Below are positions 1-7,681 of a DNA stretch of 64,000 nt, one piece after another (the first letter of the stretch is position 1; every line of letters starts with the position of its first letter). The notes under the pieces are model-generated. The model searched no databases, was not told the origin of the DNA, and was given only the letters and a program-made list of their open reading frames with translations. Source of the DNA: Polyangia bacterium (lineage in GTDB: Bacteria; Myxococcota_A; Polyangia; Nannocystales; Nannocystaceae); assembly GCA_030430565.1 (NCBI GenBank), contig JAUIKS010000034.1, forward strand, positions 62,001 to 126,000. The letters are read 5' to 3'. Both the position numbers and the translations under genes were made by a program.

Positions 1-1437
1 TTCTACGCCGGTCGCTGGATCAAAGAGAACTACTGGACCCCGGCCCCCCAGGCGGCCGCGGAGGGTCGGTATCGCGTCGATCTGCGCGGCGATGAGCCGT
101 CGATGGGTCCCGACGACGCGCTGATCACCGTCATCGAATTTTCAGACTTTCAGTGCCCGTTTTGCTCGCGCGCGGAGCCGTCCCTCAAGGAGGCGATGGA
201 CGCCTTCGACGGCGACGTGCGGGTGATCTTCAAGCAGCTCCCGCTGCGCATGCACAACCGCGCGGTCCCTGCGGCCAAGGCCGCGCTCGCGGCCCATCAG
301 CAGGGCAAGTTCTGGGAGATGCACGACCGGCTGTTCGCGGGACAGCGCGGGCTCAGCGACGGCAACTTCGTCAAGTGGGCCGGCGAGATCGGCCTCGACG
401 TCGCCAAGTTCAAGAAGGACATGGAGAGCGAGGCCGTGTCCAAGATGCTCGACGAGGACTACGCCGCCTCGAACAAGGCCGGCTGCACCGGGACGCCGTG
501 CTTCATCGTCAACGGTCGCCCGTACTCCGGCGCTCTTGACGCGGCGCGCTGGAAGCAGGTCTTCCGGGCCGAGAAGCGCGCGGCCAACGCGCTGGGCGTC
601 GACCGCAGCGAGGTCTACGCGACCTTTATGAAGGACGCGGCCGAGTCACGCGGGGGCGGGAAGCCCGGCAGCGTGCCGAGCCAGTGGGAGAACGCGCCGC
701 GCTCGGGCCCCGACCCCAACAAACGCTACAAAGTTCTCCCGGGAGATGGGCGCCCACAGAAGGGGCCTGACGACGCGCTCGTGACGATCGTCGAGTTCTC
801 CGACTTCCAGTGCCCCTACTGCGAGCGGGTCACCAAGACCGTGGATCAGGTGAAATCCAAGTACGGGGACGACGTTCGCGTGGTCTTCCGTCACCACCCG
901 CTGCCGTTTCACTCGAACGCCCGACCGGCCGCGGTCGCGGCCATGGCCGCGCATCGCCAGGGCAAGTTCTGGGAGATGCACGACAAGCTGTTCCCCATGC
1001 GCAAGCAGCTCAACGAGGAGCTGTACAAATCGCTGGCGACCCAGCTCGGCCTCGATATGGCCAAGTTTGACGCCGATCGGAACGACCCGAGCCTGGGCAA
1101 GATGATCGACGAGGATATCGCGCTCGCCCAGCGTATGGGCGCGAACGGTACGCCGGCCTTCTTCATCAACGGACGCTTCCTCTCCGGCGCGGTACCGCTC
1201 GATAAGTTCACGGCGATCATCGATAAGGAGCTCGAGGCCGCGAAGGCCGAGGTCGCGAAGGGCACGCCGAAGGGCCAGGTCCTCGAGGCGCTGCTCGCCA
1301 GCGCGGAGACCTCGCATACCCCGCCGAAGGCCCAGGGCAAGAAGCCCCGGCCCAAGGCCAACACACAGACGGCCCCAACACCGACGCCCGCGCCGGCGAA
1401 GGCCGCGCCGAGTCAACCCGCCGCACCCGCGCACTAG
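1..1437 (+). CDS. Tandem DsbA-like thiol-disulfide protein, 5' truncated
   Basis: The reading frame is open from base 1, so the true start lies before the window; 478 residues are visible. Two thioredoxin-fold DsbA-like domains follow one another. Each begins with the same pattern (GPDDAL, then EFSDFQCP) and carries a CxxC centre: CPFC at visible residues 52-55 and CPYC at 271-274. Each domain also has a cis-Pro region near its end (GTPCF and GTPAF). A Pro/Ala/Lys/Thr-rich tail closes the protein. The family oxidises, reduces or isomerises disulfides in the periplasm. The TlpA-like gene downstream and the cytochrome assembly genes beyond suggest a role in keeping haem-binding or copper-binding cysteines in the right state. 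An internal ATG at 103 would lie just before the first domain, but the matching sequence upstream of it argues that it is not the start. Confidence 0.85.
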   Translation, partial: FYAGRWIKENYWTPAPQAAAEGRYRVDLRGDEPSMGPDDALITVIEFSDFQCPFCSRAEPSLKEAMDAFDGDVRVIFKQLPLRMHNRAVPAAKAALAAHQQGKFWEMHDRLFAGQRGLSDGNFVKWAGEIGLDVAKFKKDMESEAVSKMLDEDYAASNKAGCTGTPCFIVNGRPYSGALDAARWKQVFRAEKRAANALGVDRSEVYATFMKDAAESRGGGKPGSVPSQWENAPRSGPDPNKRYKVLPGDGRPQKGPDDALVTIVEFSDFQCPYCERVTKTVDQVKSKYGDDVRVVFRHHPLPFHSNARPAAVAAMAAHRQGKFWEMHDKLFPMRKQLNEELYKSLATQLGLDMAKFDADRNDPSLGKMIDEDIALAQRMGANGTPAFFINGRFLSGAVPLDKFTAIIDKELEAAKAEVAKGTPKGQVLEALLASAETSHTPPKAQGKKPRPKANTQTAPTPTPAPAKAAPSQPAAPAH

Positions 1438-1473
1438 CTCGGGGTAGAGTGCGGCCGCGAGGCAGGTGAACGA

Positions 1474-2184
1474 ATGGCGGAATCAGTCGATGCCAACGAT
1501 GAGCGCGCGGCGACCACGTCCGGCGAGCTCATCAACATCGACGGCATCACGCCGGCCGAGCTCGAGGCCGCCGCGAAGTCCCTGCACATCCCCGGGCCCG
1601 CGGTCGAGCAATCACCGCTGGTCGCCGCCGCCGCGCTGCTGCTGTTTCTGCTGGTGAGCGGCGGTCTCGTGTTCGGCTACGGGCTGTCGCTGCAGCGCGC
1701 CGTCCAGAGCCAGAATTCGTCCCCCTGCCGCCCGCTGACGCCGAAGCCCCTCGACGGCCCGGCTCCGGATTTTTCGGTCGTCGATGTGGCGACGGGCGAG
1801 ACGCTGACGCTCAAGGACCTCCGCGGAAAGTTCGTCGTGCTGAATTTCTGGGCCTCGTGGTGCGAGCCGTGCATCACCGAGTGGCCGCAGATCGCGCGAC
1901 TGGCCGAGCGATTCGCCGCGCGCGACGACATCGTGGTCCTCGCCGTGAGCCAGGACGAGACGGCCGAGGAGGTGACGAAGTTCCTCGAGCGGATGTCGCT
2001 GAAGTCCTCGGGCGTGCGCGTCGGCTGGGACAGCGAGAAGACGGTCGCCAAGAGCTACGGGACCGACAAACTGCCCGATACCTACTTTATCGGCAGCGAC
2101 GGTCAACTCATCAGCGCGTTCGTGAACGTCCGCGACTGGGGCCGTCCCGGGGCGTATCGCTGCGTCGAGTCCGTCGCGCGCTGA
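1474..2184 (+). CDS. Membrane-anchored TlpA/ResA-like thioredoxin
   Basis: A 236-residue protein with a cytoplasmic N-terminus, one transmembrane segment at about residues 49-75 and a periplasmic thioredoxin fold. The active site is WASWCEPC with cysteines 130 and 133, and a TPxT-like cis-Pro region (KLPDTYFI) lies near residue 205. Proteins of the TlpA/ResA/CcmG group reduce disulfides of apocytochromes c or of copper-binding subunits. It starts 36 bases after the tandem DsbA gene, so the two are probably one transcription unit. No dedicated ccmG is seen in the ccm cluster further on, so this protein could fill that role; that is inference. Confidence 0.88.
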   Translation: MAESVDANDERAATTSGELINIDGITPAELEAAAKSLHIPGPAVEQSPLVAAAALLLFLLVSGGLVFGYGLSLQRAVQSQNSSPCRPLTPKPLDGPAPDFSVVDVATGETLTLKDLRGKFVVLNFWASWCEPCITEWPQIARLAERFAARDDIVVLAVSQDETAEEVTKFLERMSLKSSGVRVGWDSEKTVAKSYGTDKLPDTYFIGSDGQLISAFVNVRDWGRPGAYRCVESVAR

Positions 2185-2682
2185 TCCCGAATATTGGCCC
2201 GACGCGCGCTGACTCGGACCAGCCGAAGCTCAAGGACGCGCGCGGGCCAGGGAGGCCGGTTATCGTCCCTTCGACGGCACCGGACGTAGCTGGACGTCTC
2301 CGAAGCTCAAGGGACGCGCGCGTATCGCCCCATCGACGGCACCTGACGTAGATGGACGTCGCATCGAAGCTCAAGGGACGCGCGCGTATCGCCCCTTCGA
2401 CGCCACCGGACGTAGCTGGACGTCTCACCGAAGCTCAAGGGGCGCGCGAATCGCCCCATCGACGGCACCGGACGTAGCTGGACGTCGCATCGAAGCTCAA
2501 GGGACGCGCGCGAGCCAGGGAGGGGCCGCCTGAGGACGGCGAGCGCGTTGACGCGCGTCCGCTTCACTCGATCAGGCGCTCGCCGCCCGGAAGGCGGAGG
2601 GACCCCTGGCGTTAAGCAGCGGCCCGTTGCCCGCAGACTGTGAACGCTCGAAACGTCATCGCCGCTGAGCCACAGTTTTTCG
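2185..2682. other. Intergenic region with a repeat array, no gene seen
   Basis: About 500 bases between the TlpA-like gene and the convergent hydrolase gene. The first 340 bases are filled by a direct-repeat array described separately. The remaining stretch (about 2526-2682) shows no convincing reading frame, terminator hairpin with a T run, or RNA gene. Confidence 0.6.
2224..2525. repeat. Tandem array of about 64-bp units with internal dyads
   Basis: The string CGAAGCTCAAG begins at 2224, 2301, 2365, 2429 and 2491, giving spacings of 77, 64, 64 and 62 bases. Each unit also holds a GC-rich tract, a GCACCGGACG-like block and the short inverted repeat GACGT-(6 nt)-ACGTC; the six-base loop varies between copies. 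The first and last copies are followed by almost the same GCCAGGGAGG sequence, as if the array grew inside one ancestral unit. There are no unique spacers, so it is not a CRISPR array. Confidence 0.85.
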
Positions 2683-3627
2683 TCAGTGCCTCTGCATCCA
2701 CGAGAGCACCTGGGCCTCGAGCCCGCGGTTGGGCCCGAAGCCGAGGTCGATCCCGCGCGGATAGCCGACGTGACCGCCGCCGTAGATCCAGCGCGTCTCG
2801 ACGTGGGCCGGGAGGCCGACCAGGCACGGGCGCACGGCGTCCTCCGGGATCATCGGGTCCCCGGTCGTCGACACGATCAGCGTCGGGAGCTCGAGCGTCG
2901 GTAGTCGCGGTCCCGCGCTCGCGCGGTCGTAGTAGTCGAGCTCATCGCGAAAGCCGAAGCGCGGGACGATCACGTGCCTGTCCCACGCGCGGATGTGGCG
3001 GACGCGACGCACAACCTCGATCGGGGTCGGGACCGGCCGGCGCGCGGCCACGAGCTCGTAGATCTCGACCAGCCCCGAGAGCACATGCGCCCGGTAGAGA
3101 CGGCGCGACGGGTGATCGATCGCTGCGGACGAGCGGTGCAGATCGAGCGGTGCGCAGACGCTGACGAGCGCGCGGATTCGCGGATCGCGTGGCTCCGCGC
3201 GCCGTGTGCCGAGGCGCAGGGTCACGTGTCCGCCGAGCGAGTAGCCGAGCACGTAGATCCGGCGGTAGCGCTGGAGCGCGGCGCTCGCTACCGCCGCGTC
3301 GAGGTCGTCCGTAAGCGCGGCGTGATAGTAATCCTCGCCCTGGCGAGACGCGCCGCGCAACGCGAGACGCAGGCAGCTGATCCCGGCGGCGTCGGCGGCC
3401 TGGGCGGCGCGGATCGTGTACTGGCTGTCGATCGCGCCCCCGAGCCCGTGCACCACCACGCACACCGCGTCGCTCTCGGCTCGATCCCGCAGCTGTCCGT
3501 GCAGCGTGACCCGACCGACCGCGGGATCGAGGAGCGTGGTCGACCACGCGCGCGCCGGGGGCGGGCGGAGCGGGCGAACGCGGTGGCGCAGGTTGGGGAG
3601 AATCGTCCAGAGATGACCGGCGACCAT
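2683..3627 (-). CDS. YheT-like alpha/beta hydrolase
   Basis: An alpha/beta hydrolase of about 314 residues from the ATG at 3627; a TTG at 3669 would add 14 residues, but has no better ribosome-binding site. Visible motifs are HGLGG (oxyanion region), the nucleophile elbow GYSLGGH with Ser130, an Asp at about 257 in STTGDPMIP, and His286 in GGGHVGYP, a full Ser-Asp-His triad. The arrangement resembles the YheT/COG0429 family, esterase-like proteins with mostly unknown substrates. There is no clear signal peptide, so it is probably cytoplasmic. It is transcribed against its neighbours and is probably a separate unit. Confidence 0.82.
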   Translation of the reverse strand: MVAGHLWTILPNLRHRVRPLRPPPARAWSTTLLDPAVGRVTLHGQLRDRAESDAVCVVVHGLGGAIDSQYTIRAAQAADAAGISCLRLALRGASRQGEDYYHAALTDDLDAAVASAALQRYRRIYVLGYSLGGHVTLRLGTRRAEPRDPRIRALVSVCAPLDLHRSSAAIDHPSRRLYRAHVLSGLVEIYELVAARRPVPTPIEVVRRVRHIRAWDRHVIVPRFGFRDELDYYDRASAGPRLPTLELPTLIVSTTGDPMIPEDAVRPCLVGLPAHVETRWIYGGGHVGYPRGIDLGFGPNRGLEAQVLSWMQRH

Positions 3628-3804
3628 TCCGAGCTCAGTGTAGTCGCCCGAGCTTCGTAGCTTGCCCAAGGTTCAGATTATTGTGAGAAAGCACGCGTCA
3701 TTGGGGGCGCGCGGTCGATTGCGACGGTCCGTCGCGCAGGATTGACCCCCTCTGGGGGCCGCGCTAGGTTCCCGCCCGTGAGTCCTGGAGAGCCGGAGAG
3801 CCGT

Positions 3805-4350
3805 GTGCGTAGCGGCGCGTCACCTGACGCGGCGACGCCAGAGCACAAAGGTTGGCAGGGCCCGAGCCTCCGCTTCGTGCTCACGACGCTCATCGTGCTC
3901 GCGCTGGTCCTCGGCTTCGGCGCCTTCCGCACCTACTCCAAGGGCCTGCGGATCATCAGCGACGCGATGCACAAGTTCGACGAGGCCGGCAAGACGCTGA
4001 CCGCCGACCAGTGCATCGACGAGACCATCGAGTGGTACATGGAGGAGTGCGCGGCCAACATCGTCATGTGCGAGTCGGCGATCCGCAAGGCGATGGCCCA
4101 CTGTCTGCAAGCGCAGGACCGCGCGGACGAGTGCAAGATGCTCTCTGAGACAGGTGTCCTCAACCCCGAGCACGGCGAAGTCCTCTCGGAGGTGCGCGAG
4201 CACGGCACCGGCAGCGGGCAGTGGGTGTTCTACACCTGCAAGGCCCGCGGGACCGAGTGCAAGAAGCGCAAGAAGTGTCCGTGCGCCGACGCGGTGCGCT
4301 CGGTCGACGAGTTCTGCGTCTACACCCATAAATCGGTGGTGGAGTCATGA
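3805..4350 (+). CDS. Small Cys-rich single-pass membrane protein, unknown
   Basis: I do not recognise a family. The best start is GTG 3805, which has GGAGAG four bases upstream and gives 181 residues; GTG 3778 and TTG 3742 are in-frame alternatives. A hydrophobic segment lies at about residues 23-43, followed by an extracytoplasmic-looking region with about ten cysteines (for example KCPCADAV near the end), which suggests disulfides or metal binding. Its stop overlaps the ctaB start as ATGA, so the two are translationally coupled. That coupling and the downstream haem/copper genes point to a role in oxidase assembly, as inference only. Confidence 0.7.
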   Translation: MRSGASPDAATPEHKGWQGPSLRFVLTTLIVLALVLGFGAFRTYSKGLRIISDAMHKFDEAGKTLTADQCIDETIEWYMEECAANIVMCESAIRKAMAHCLQAQDRADECKMLSETGVLNPEHGEVLSEVREHGTGSGQWVFYTCKARGTECKKRKKCPCADAVRSVDEFCVYTHKSVVES

Positions 4351-5231
4351 CGAGCGCGCGTGAGTCGTCATCCTCGTCGAGCCTCGCGCGCGATCTGATC
4401 GCGCTGACCAAGCCGAGCATCGTCCGGATGTGCGCGATCACGACGGCCGGCGGCGCCTGGCTCGCGCCCAACTTCGAGTGGTTCACCGCGGTCATGGGTG
4501 TGCTCGGGGCCAGCTTGTCGGTGGCCTCCGCGAGCGCCTTCAACATGGTGTGGGAGCGCAACTCGGACCCGTTGATGGCCCGGACGCGCAACCGTCCGCT
4601 GGCCGCGGGGCGGCTCTCGCCAGCGACCGCGATGATCGTGGCGAGCCTGCTCGGCGTGCTCTCGATCGCCGTGCTCGCGCTCGGCACCAACCTCCTCACC
4701 GCGGGCTTGGCGTTGTTCGCGATCGTCAGCTACGTGTGCGTCTACACGCCGCTGAAGTACCGCACGCCGCTCGCGCTGTTCATCGGCGCGATCCCGGGTG
4801 CGATGCCGCCGCTGCTCGGCTGGACCTCGATCACCGGCTCGATCGACGCCGGCGGGCTCGCGTTGTTCTTGATCCTGCTGGTGTGGCAGATGCCGCACTT
4901 CATCGCGATCACGCTGTTTCGCAAGGCCGAGTTCGCCAACGCCGGGATCCGCTGTGTGCCCGTGGTCCGCGGCGACACCAACGCCAAGGTTCAGGCGGTC
5001 GCGTGGGCGGCGAGCCTGATCCCCGTGTCGCTCTTACCCACCATCTTCGGCGTCACGGGGCTGTTTTACGGCGTCATCGCCGGCGTGCTCGGGACCGCGT
5101 TCTTCGTCGGCAGCGTGCGCGGTTTTGTGGCCGAGGGCGACCCGCGCTGGGCTCGCAACCTGTTTATTGGGTCACTCGTGTACCTGCCCGCGCTGATCGT
5201 GGCGATGGCGGTCGATGTGTTCCTGTTTTGA
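4347..5231 (+). CDS. ctaB: Protohaem IX farnesyltransferase (haem O synthase)
   Basis: A 294-residue polytopic UbiA-superfamily prenyltransferase. It adds a farnesyl group to haem B to make haem O, a precursor of haem A for the oxidase encoded further on. The hallmark Asp-rich motif is present as NSDPLMARTRNRP near residues 71-83, and a second conserved loop (YTPLKYRTP) lies around 132-140. About eight or nine hydrophobic helices can be seen, as expected for CtaB/COX10. It overlaps the Cys-rich membrane protein by four bases and is followed 60 bases later by a SCO copper chaperone. Haem A synthase (ctaA) is not in the window. Confidence 0.95.
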   Translation: MTSARESSSSSSLARDLIALTKPSIVRMCAITTAGGAWLAPNFEWFTAVMGVLGASLSVASASAFNMVWERNSDPLMARTRNRPLAAGRLSPATAMIVASLLGVLSIAVLALGTNLLTAGLALFAIVSYVCVYTPLKYRTPLALFIGAIPGAMPPLLGWTSITGSIDAGGLALFLILLVWQMPHFIAITLFRKAEFANAGIRCVPVVRGDTNAKVQAVAWAASLIPVSLLPTIFGVTGLFYGVIAGVLGTAFFVGSVRGFVAEGDPRWARNLFIGSLVYLPALIVAMAVDVFLF

Positions 5232-5291
5232 TGTTTGCCCGCTTGCTTTGCAGCGGCTCTCCGCGTCGGCGGTGAGCGCAGGAGTGATGTC

Positions 5292-6011
5292 GTGAGTCGT
5301 CAAGGTGAAGCTGTCGGCGCAGAAGATCTAGATGAAGATCCGTTCGCGCGCGCGCGCATGCCCGCGCCCGAGGAGCGCGGCAACTGGCTTCGTCGGCTGT
5401 TCGTCCGCTACCCGTGGCACTTCTCGGCGATCATCGGGATCCTCTGCATCACCTGGTACGGGCTGCGAAATCGTCACATCCCCGAGCCGCCCGAGGTGAT
5501 GTTCGAGGTCCCGGCGTTTGAACTGGTCGATCAGGACGGCGCGGTCTTCAGCTCCGAGACCATGCGCGGCGACGTCTGGGTGGCCTCGTTCTTCTTTACG
5601 AGCTGCCCGAGCATCTGCCCGCGGATCACGAAGTCGATGATGGAGTTACAGACGCGCCTCGACGAGGCCGATGTGAACGTCCACCTCGTCAGCTTCTCGG
5701 TCGATCCCGAGAACGACACGCCCGAGGTCCTCAAGCGCTACGCTGGCACCGCGGGCGCAGACGAGCAGCGCTGGCGCTTCGTCACCGGTCCGCTCAAGGA
5801 CATGGAGGCGCTGGTCGTCGGCGGGTTCAAGACCGCGATGGATCCGAAGCAGCGCGAGGGCGACGTCGGCATGTACGATATCGCCCATACAACGAAGCTC
5901 GTATTAATTGATCAGGACGGCGGCGTGCGCGGGTACTACAACACCGACCCCGAGGGCATCGACGAGGTGTTCCATCGCAGTCAGCACGTGCTTCGCGCAG
6001 GGGGACGCTAG
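5292..6011 (+). CDS. SCO1/SenC-type copper chaperone
   Basis: Start GTG 5292 is chosen because AGGAG lies at 5280-5284, seven bases upstream; earlier in-frame starts lack this. The 239-residue product has one N-terminal membrane helix (about residues 38-55) and a periplasmic thioredoxin-like domain. The copper ligands of the family are visible: Cys105 and Cys109 in TSCPSICP, and His199 in DIAHTTKLVLID. SCO proteins deliver copper to, or reduce, the CuA site of cytochrome oxidase subunit II. It lies between ctaB and a small cytochrome c, matching an oxidase-assembly role. A second SCO gene is in the operon at 15854. Confidence 0.93.
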   Translation: MSRQGEAVGAEDLDEDPFARARMPAPEERGNWLRRLFVRYPWHFSAIIGILCITWYGLRNRHIPEPPEVMFEVPAFELVDQDGAVFSSETMRGDVWVASFFFTSCPSICPRITKSMMELQTRLDEADVNVHLVSFSVDPENDTPEVLKRYAGTAGADEQRWRFVTGPLKDMEALVVGGFKTAMDPKQREGDVGMYDIAHTTKLVLIDQDGGVRGYYNTDPEGIDEVFHRSQHVLRAGGR

Positions 6012-6015
6012 GTCG

Positions 6016-6498
6016 ATGCGAGCGTTCGCGCGTCCTTCGATCGCCGCGGCAATCGCGGTCCTCGCGTTCGCTGGCTGTCAAGGCGGTCCTCCCGCGTTCA
6101 CGGAAGCCCAGGTGCTCGGTGGCGTCTCCGTCCCGGCCGAGATCCTCAATCACGGTCAGCGGCTCTACATGCGCTCCTGCGCGTCCTGTCACGCGGCCGA
6201 CGGCAGCGGGCGCGGCCCCGCTGCGCGATCGCTTCGGCCGGGACCGCGCGATTTTCGAACGGGCGATTTTTTGTACAAGTCGACCCCGGAGGGCGCGCTC
6301 CCCACCGATGAGGACATAGCGATCACCATTCGCAATGGCCGACTCGAGCGCGGGATGCCGTCGTGGCGCGGCATGCAAGAGACCGACATCAAGGCGCTCG
6401 TGCAGTTCATCAAGACGTTCTCGCCCCGCTGGCGCGAGGCGCCCGCGGCCGCAGGTACGGATCAAGCAGCGTCCGAGCCGGCGCCCTCGCGCGAGTAG
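6016..6498 (+). CDS. Lipoprotein cytochrome c, single haem
   Basis: Start ATG 6016 follows the SCO stop by four bases and gives 160 residues. The N-terminus is a lipoprotein signal peptide ending in the lipobox AFAGC (Cys21). One haem c site, CASCH, is at residues 55-59 and a likely axial Met lies in GMPSW or RGMQ near residues 112-122. The protein has the size of a class I monohaem cytochrome and would sit on a membrane surface facing the periplasm. It probably shuttles electrons, perhaps between alternative complex III and an oxidase. The upstream reading frame is open, but the signal peptide fixes the start. Confidence 0.88.
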   Translation: MRAFARPSIAAAIAVLAFAGCQGGPPAFTEAQVLGGVSVPAEILNHGQRLYMRSCASCHAADGSGRGPAARSLRPGPRDFRTGDFLYKSTPEGALPTDEDIAITIRNGRLERGMPSWRGMQETDIKALVQFIKTFSPRWREAPAAAGTDQAASEPAPSRE

Positions 6499-6987
6499 CA
6501 CGTCCCGTCGATAACACGCGCGTGCTCCTCGCGGGTGAGCCTGACGTCGGGGAACCAGCGCGAATGAGCAGGTGCGTGCCGCACCGCAACAGAAGGACTG
6601 AGGAGCGATCCGGTCCGATGTGATGAGCGTCTCGTTCGCAGATGACGCGCTGTCGCGCGCTCGATTTGATCACTTGCATGGCCCAGTTCTGGAACTGGGC
6701 CGCGACGGATCGTCGCGGGGCAAGATTCCCCAAATTGCCGCGATCGCCAGATATCGCGCAGCGTGGCGCGTTGTCGCGGGCCTTGCCTGCGCAGCTCGAT
6801 GCACGTCACAGTGCTTTTGGGCGCGCTCTTTCGCCGGGGTATTCCGCTATTCACGCCTATTCCCGCCTGTTGCGACCCGGACACAACGCTGATAGTGTGC
6901 GCGCCGAAAACCTGCCTCCAGGATGCTCTATGAGTCCGTCGTAGGGCTAACGACCTGAAGGCCACCCTCCCAGGAAGGTGAACAGAA
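6499..6987. other. Leader region of the respiratory operon, no gene
   Basis: Nearly 490 bases with no convincing gene. Short reading frames on both strands lack recognisable features. The region carries a perfect palindrome (6680-6701, listed separately). A weak promoter-like pair, TTGCGA at 6870 and GATAGT at 6891 with a 15-base spacer, is the best I see, so the operon promoter is unresolved. Confidence 0.5.
6680..6701. promoter_or_regulatory. Perfect palindrome, possible operator
   Basis: Two 10-base arms, GGCCCAGTTC and GAACTGGGCC, flank a two-base centre (TG). A two-base loop is too tight for an RNA hairpin of this form, and no T run follows, so a binding site for a dimeric regulator is more likely than a terminator. 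It lies 287 bases before actA in the only large gap before the operon. Confidence 0.5.
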
Positions 6988-7638
6988 GTGCCGGCCATCT
7001 TTCCTCGCTGGACGAATAAGATTCCGCTCGCGATCGGCGTACTGGGGCCGCTGTTCCTCGTCGGCGCCATCCTTGGCGTTTGGTACTACTTCGCGCCCGC
7101 TTACACCGACGCGGGGTATCGCCCGCAGCAGCCGATCCCGTTCAGCCACAAGCTCCACGCGGGCGACATGGGCATGGACTGTCGGTACTGCCACAACACC
7201 GTGGAGCGGGCGGCTGACGCCGCGATCCCCCCGACGCACACGTGCATGAACTGCCACAAGGAGCTGGTCAAGACCGACAGCCCCAAGCTGAAGCTCGCGC
7301 GTGACAGCTACGCCTCCGGTCAGTCGATCCCGTGGATTCGCGTCCACCAGCTCCCCGACTACGCCTACTTCGACCATCGTCCGCACCTCGCGGCCGGTGT
7401 TGGCTGCGCCAGCTGCCACGGACGCATCGATCAGATGGTCATCGTCCAGATGGACCAGCCGCTGTCGATGGGATGGTGCCTGGATTGCCACCGTGACCCC
7501 GAGCAGCACCTCCGCCCGCTCGACAAGATCACGGACATGGACTGGGACACCAAGGCTGAGAACTACGACCCGAAGAGCGATCCGGCGCGCAAGCGCGTGG
7601 TCAATCCGCCCGAGCACTGCTCTGGGTGCCACCGCTAG
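6988..7638 (+). CDS. actA: Alternative complex III pentahaem cytochrome c subunit
   Basis: GTG start with AGGAAGG at 6972-6978. The 216-residue product has an N-terminal membrane anchor (about residues 14-34) and a periplasmic domain with five CxxCH sites: CRYCH, CMNCH, CASCH, CLDCH and CSGCH, as expected for ActA. The extra His residues are likely axial ligands. ActA is the multihaem subunit of alternative complex III, which replaces the cytochrome bc1 complex, oxidising quinol and passing electrons to a cytochrome c domain or oxidase. It opens the act operon and is followed 43 bases later by actB. Confidence 0.95.
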   Translation: MPAIFPRWTNKIPLAIGVLGPLFLVGAILGVWYYFAPAYTDAGYRPQQPIPFSHKLHAGDMGMDCRYCHNTVERAADAAIPPTHTCMNCHKELVKTDSPKLKLARDSYASGQSIPWIRVHQLPDYAYFDHRPHLAAGVGCASCHGRIDQMVIVQMDQPLSMGWCLDCHRDPEQHLRPLDKITDMDWDTKAENYDPKSDPARKRVVNPPEHCSGCHR

Positions 7639-7681
7639 TTGATCGGTCCGATCGCACACTTCCACCGCTGAGGTCGACACG

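Noticed and set aside
2224..2525. CRISPR-like array
   Set aside because: The copies run continuously without unique spacers, and no cas genes are seen.
6462..7070. Minus-strand frame across the operon leader
   Set aside because: It overlaps the actA start and has no recognisable features.
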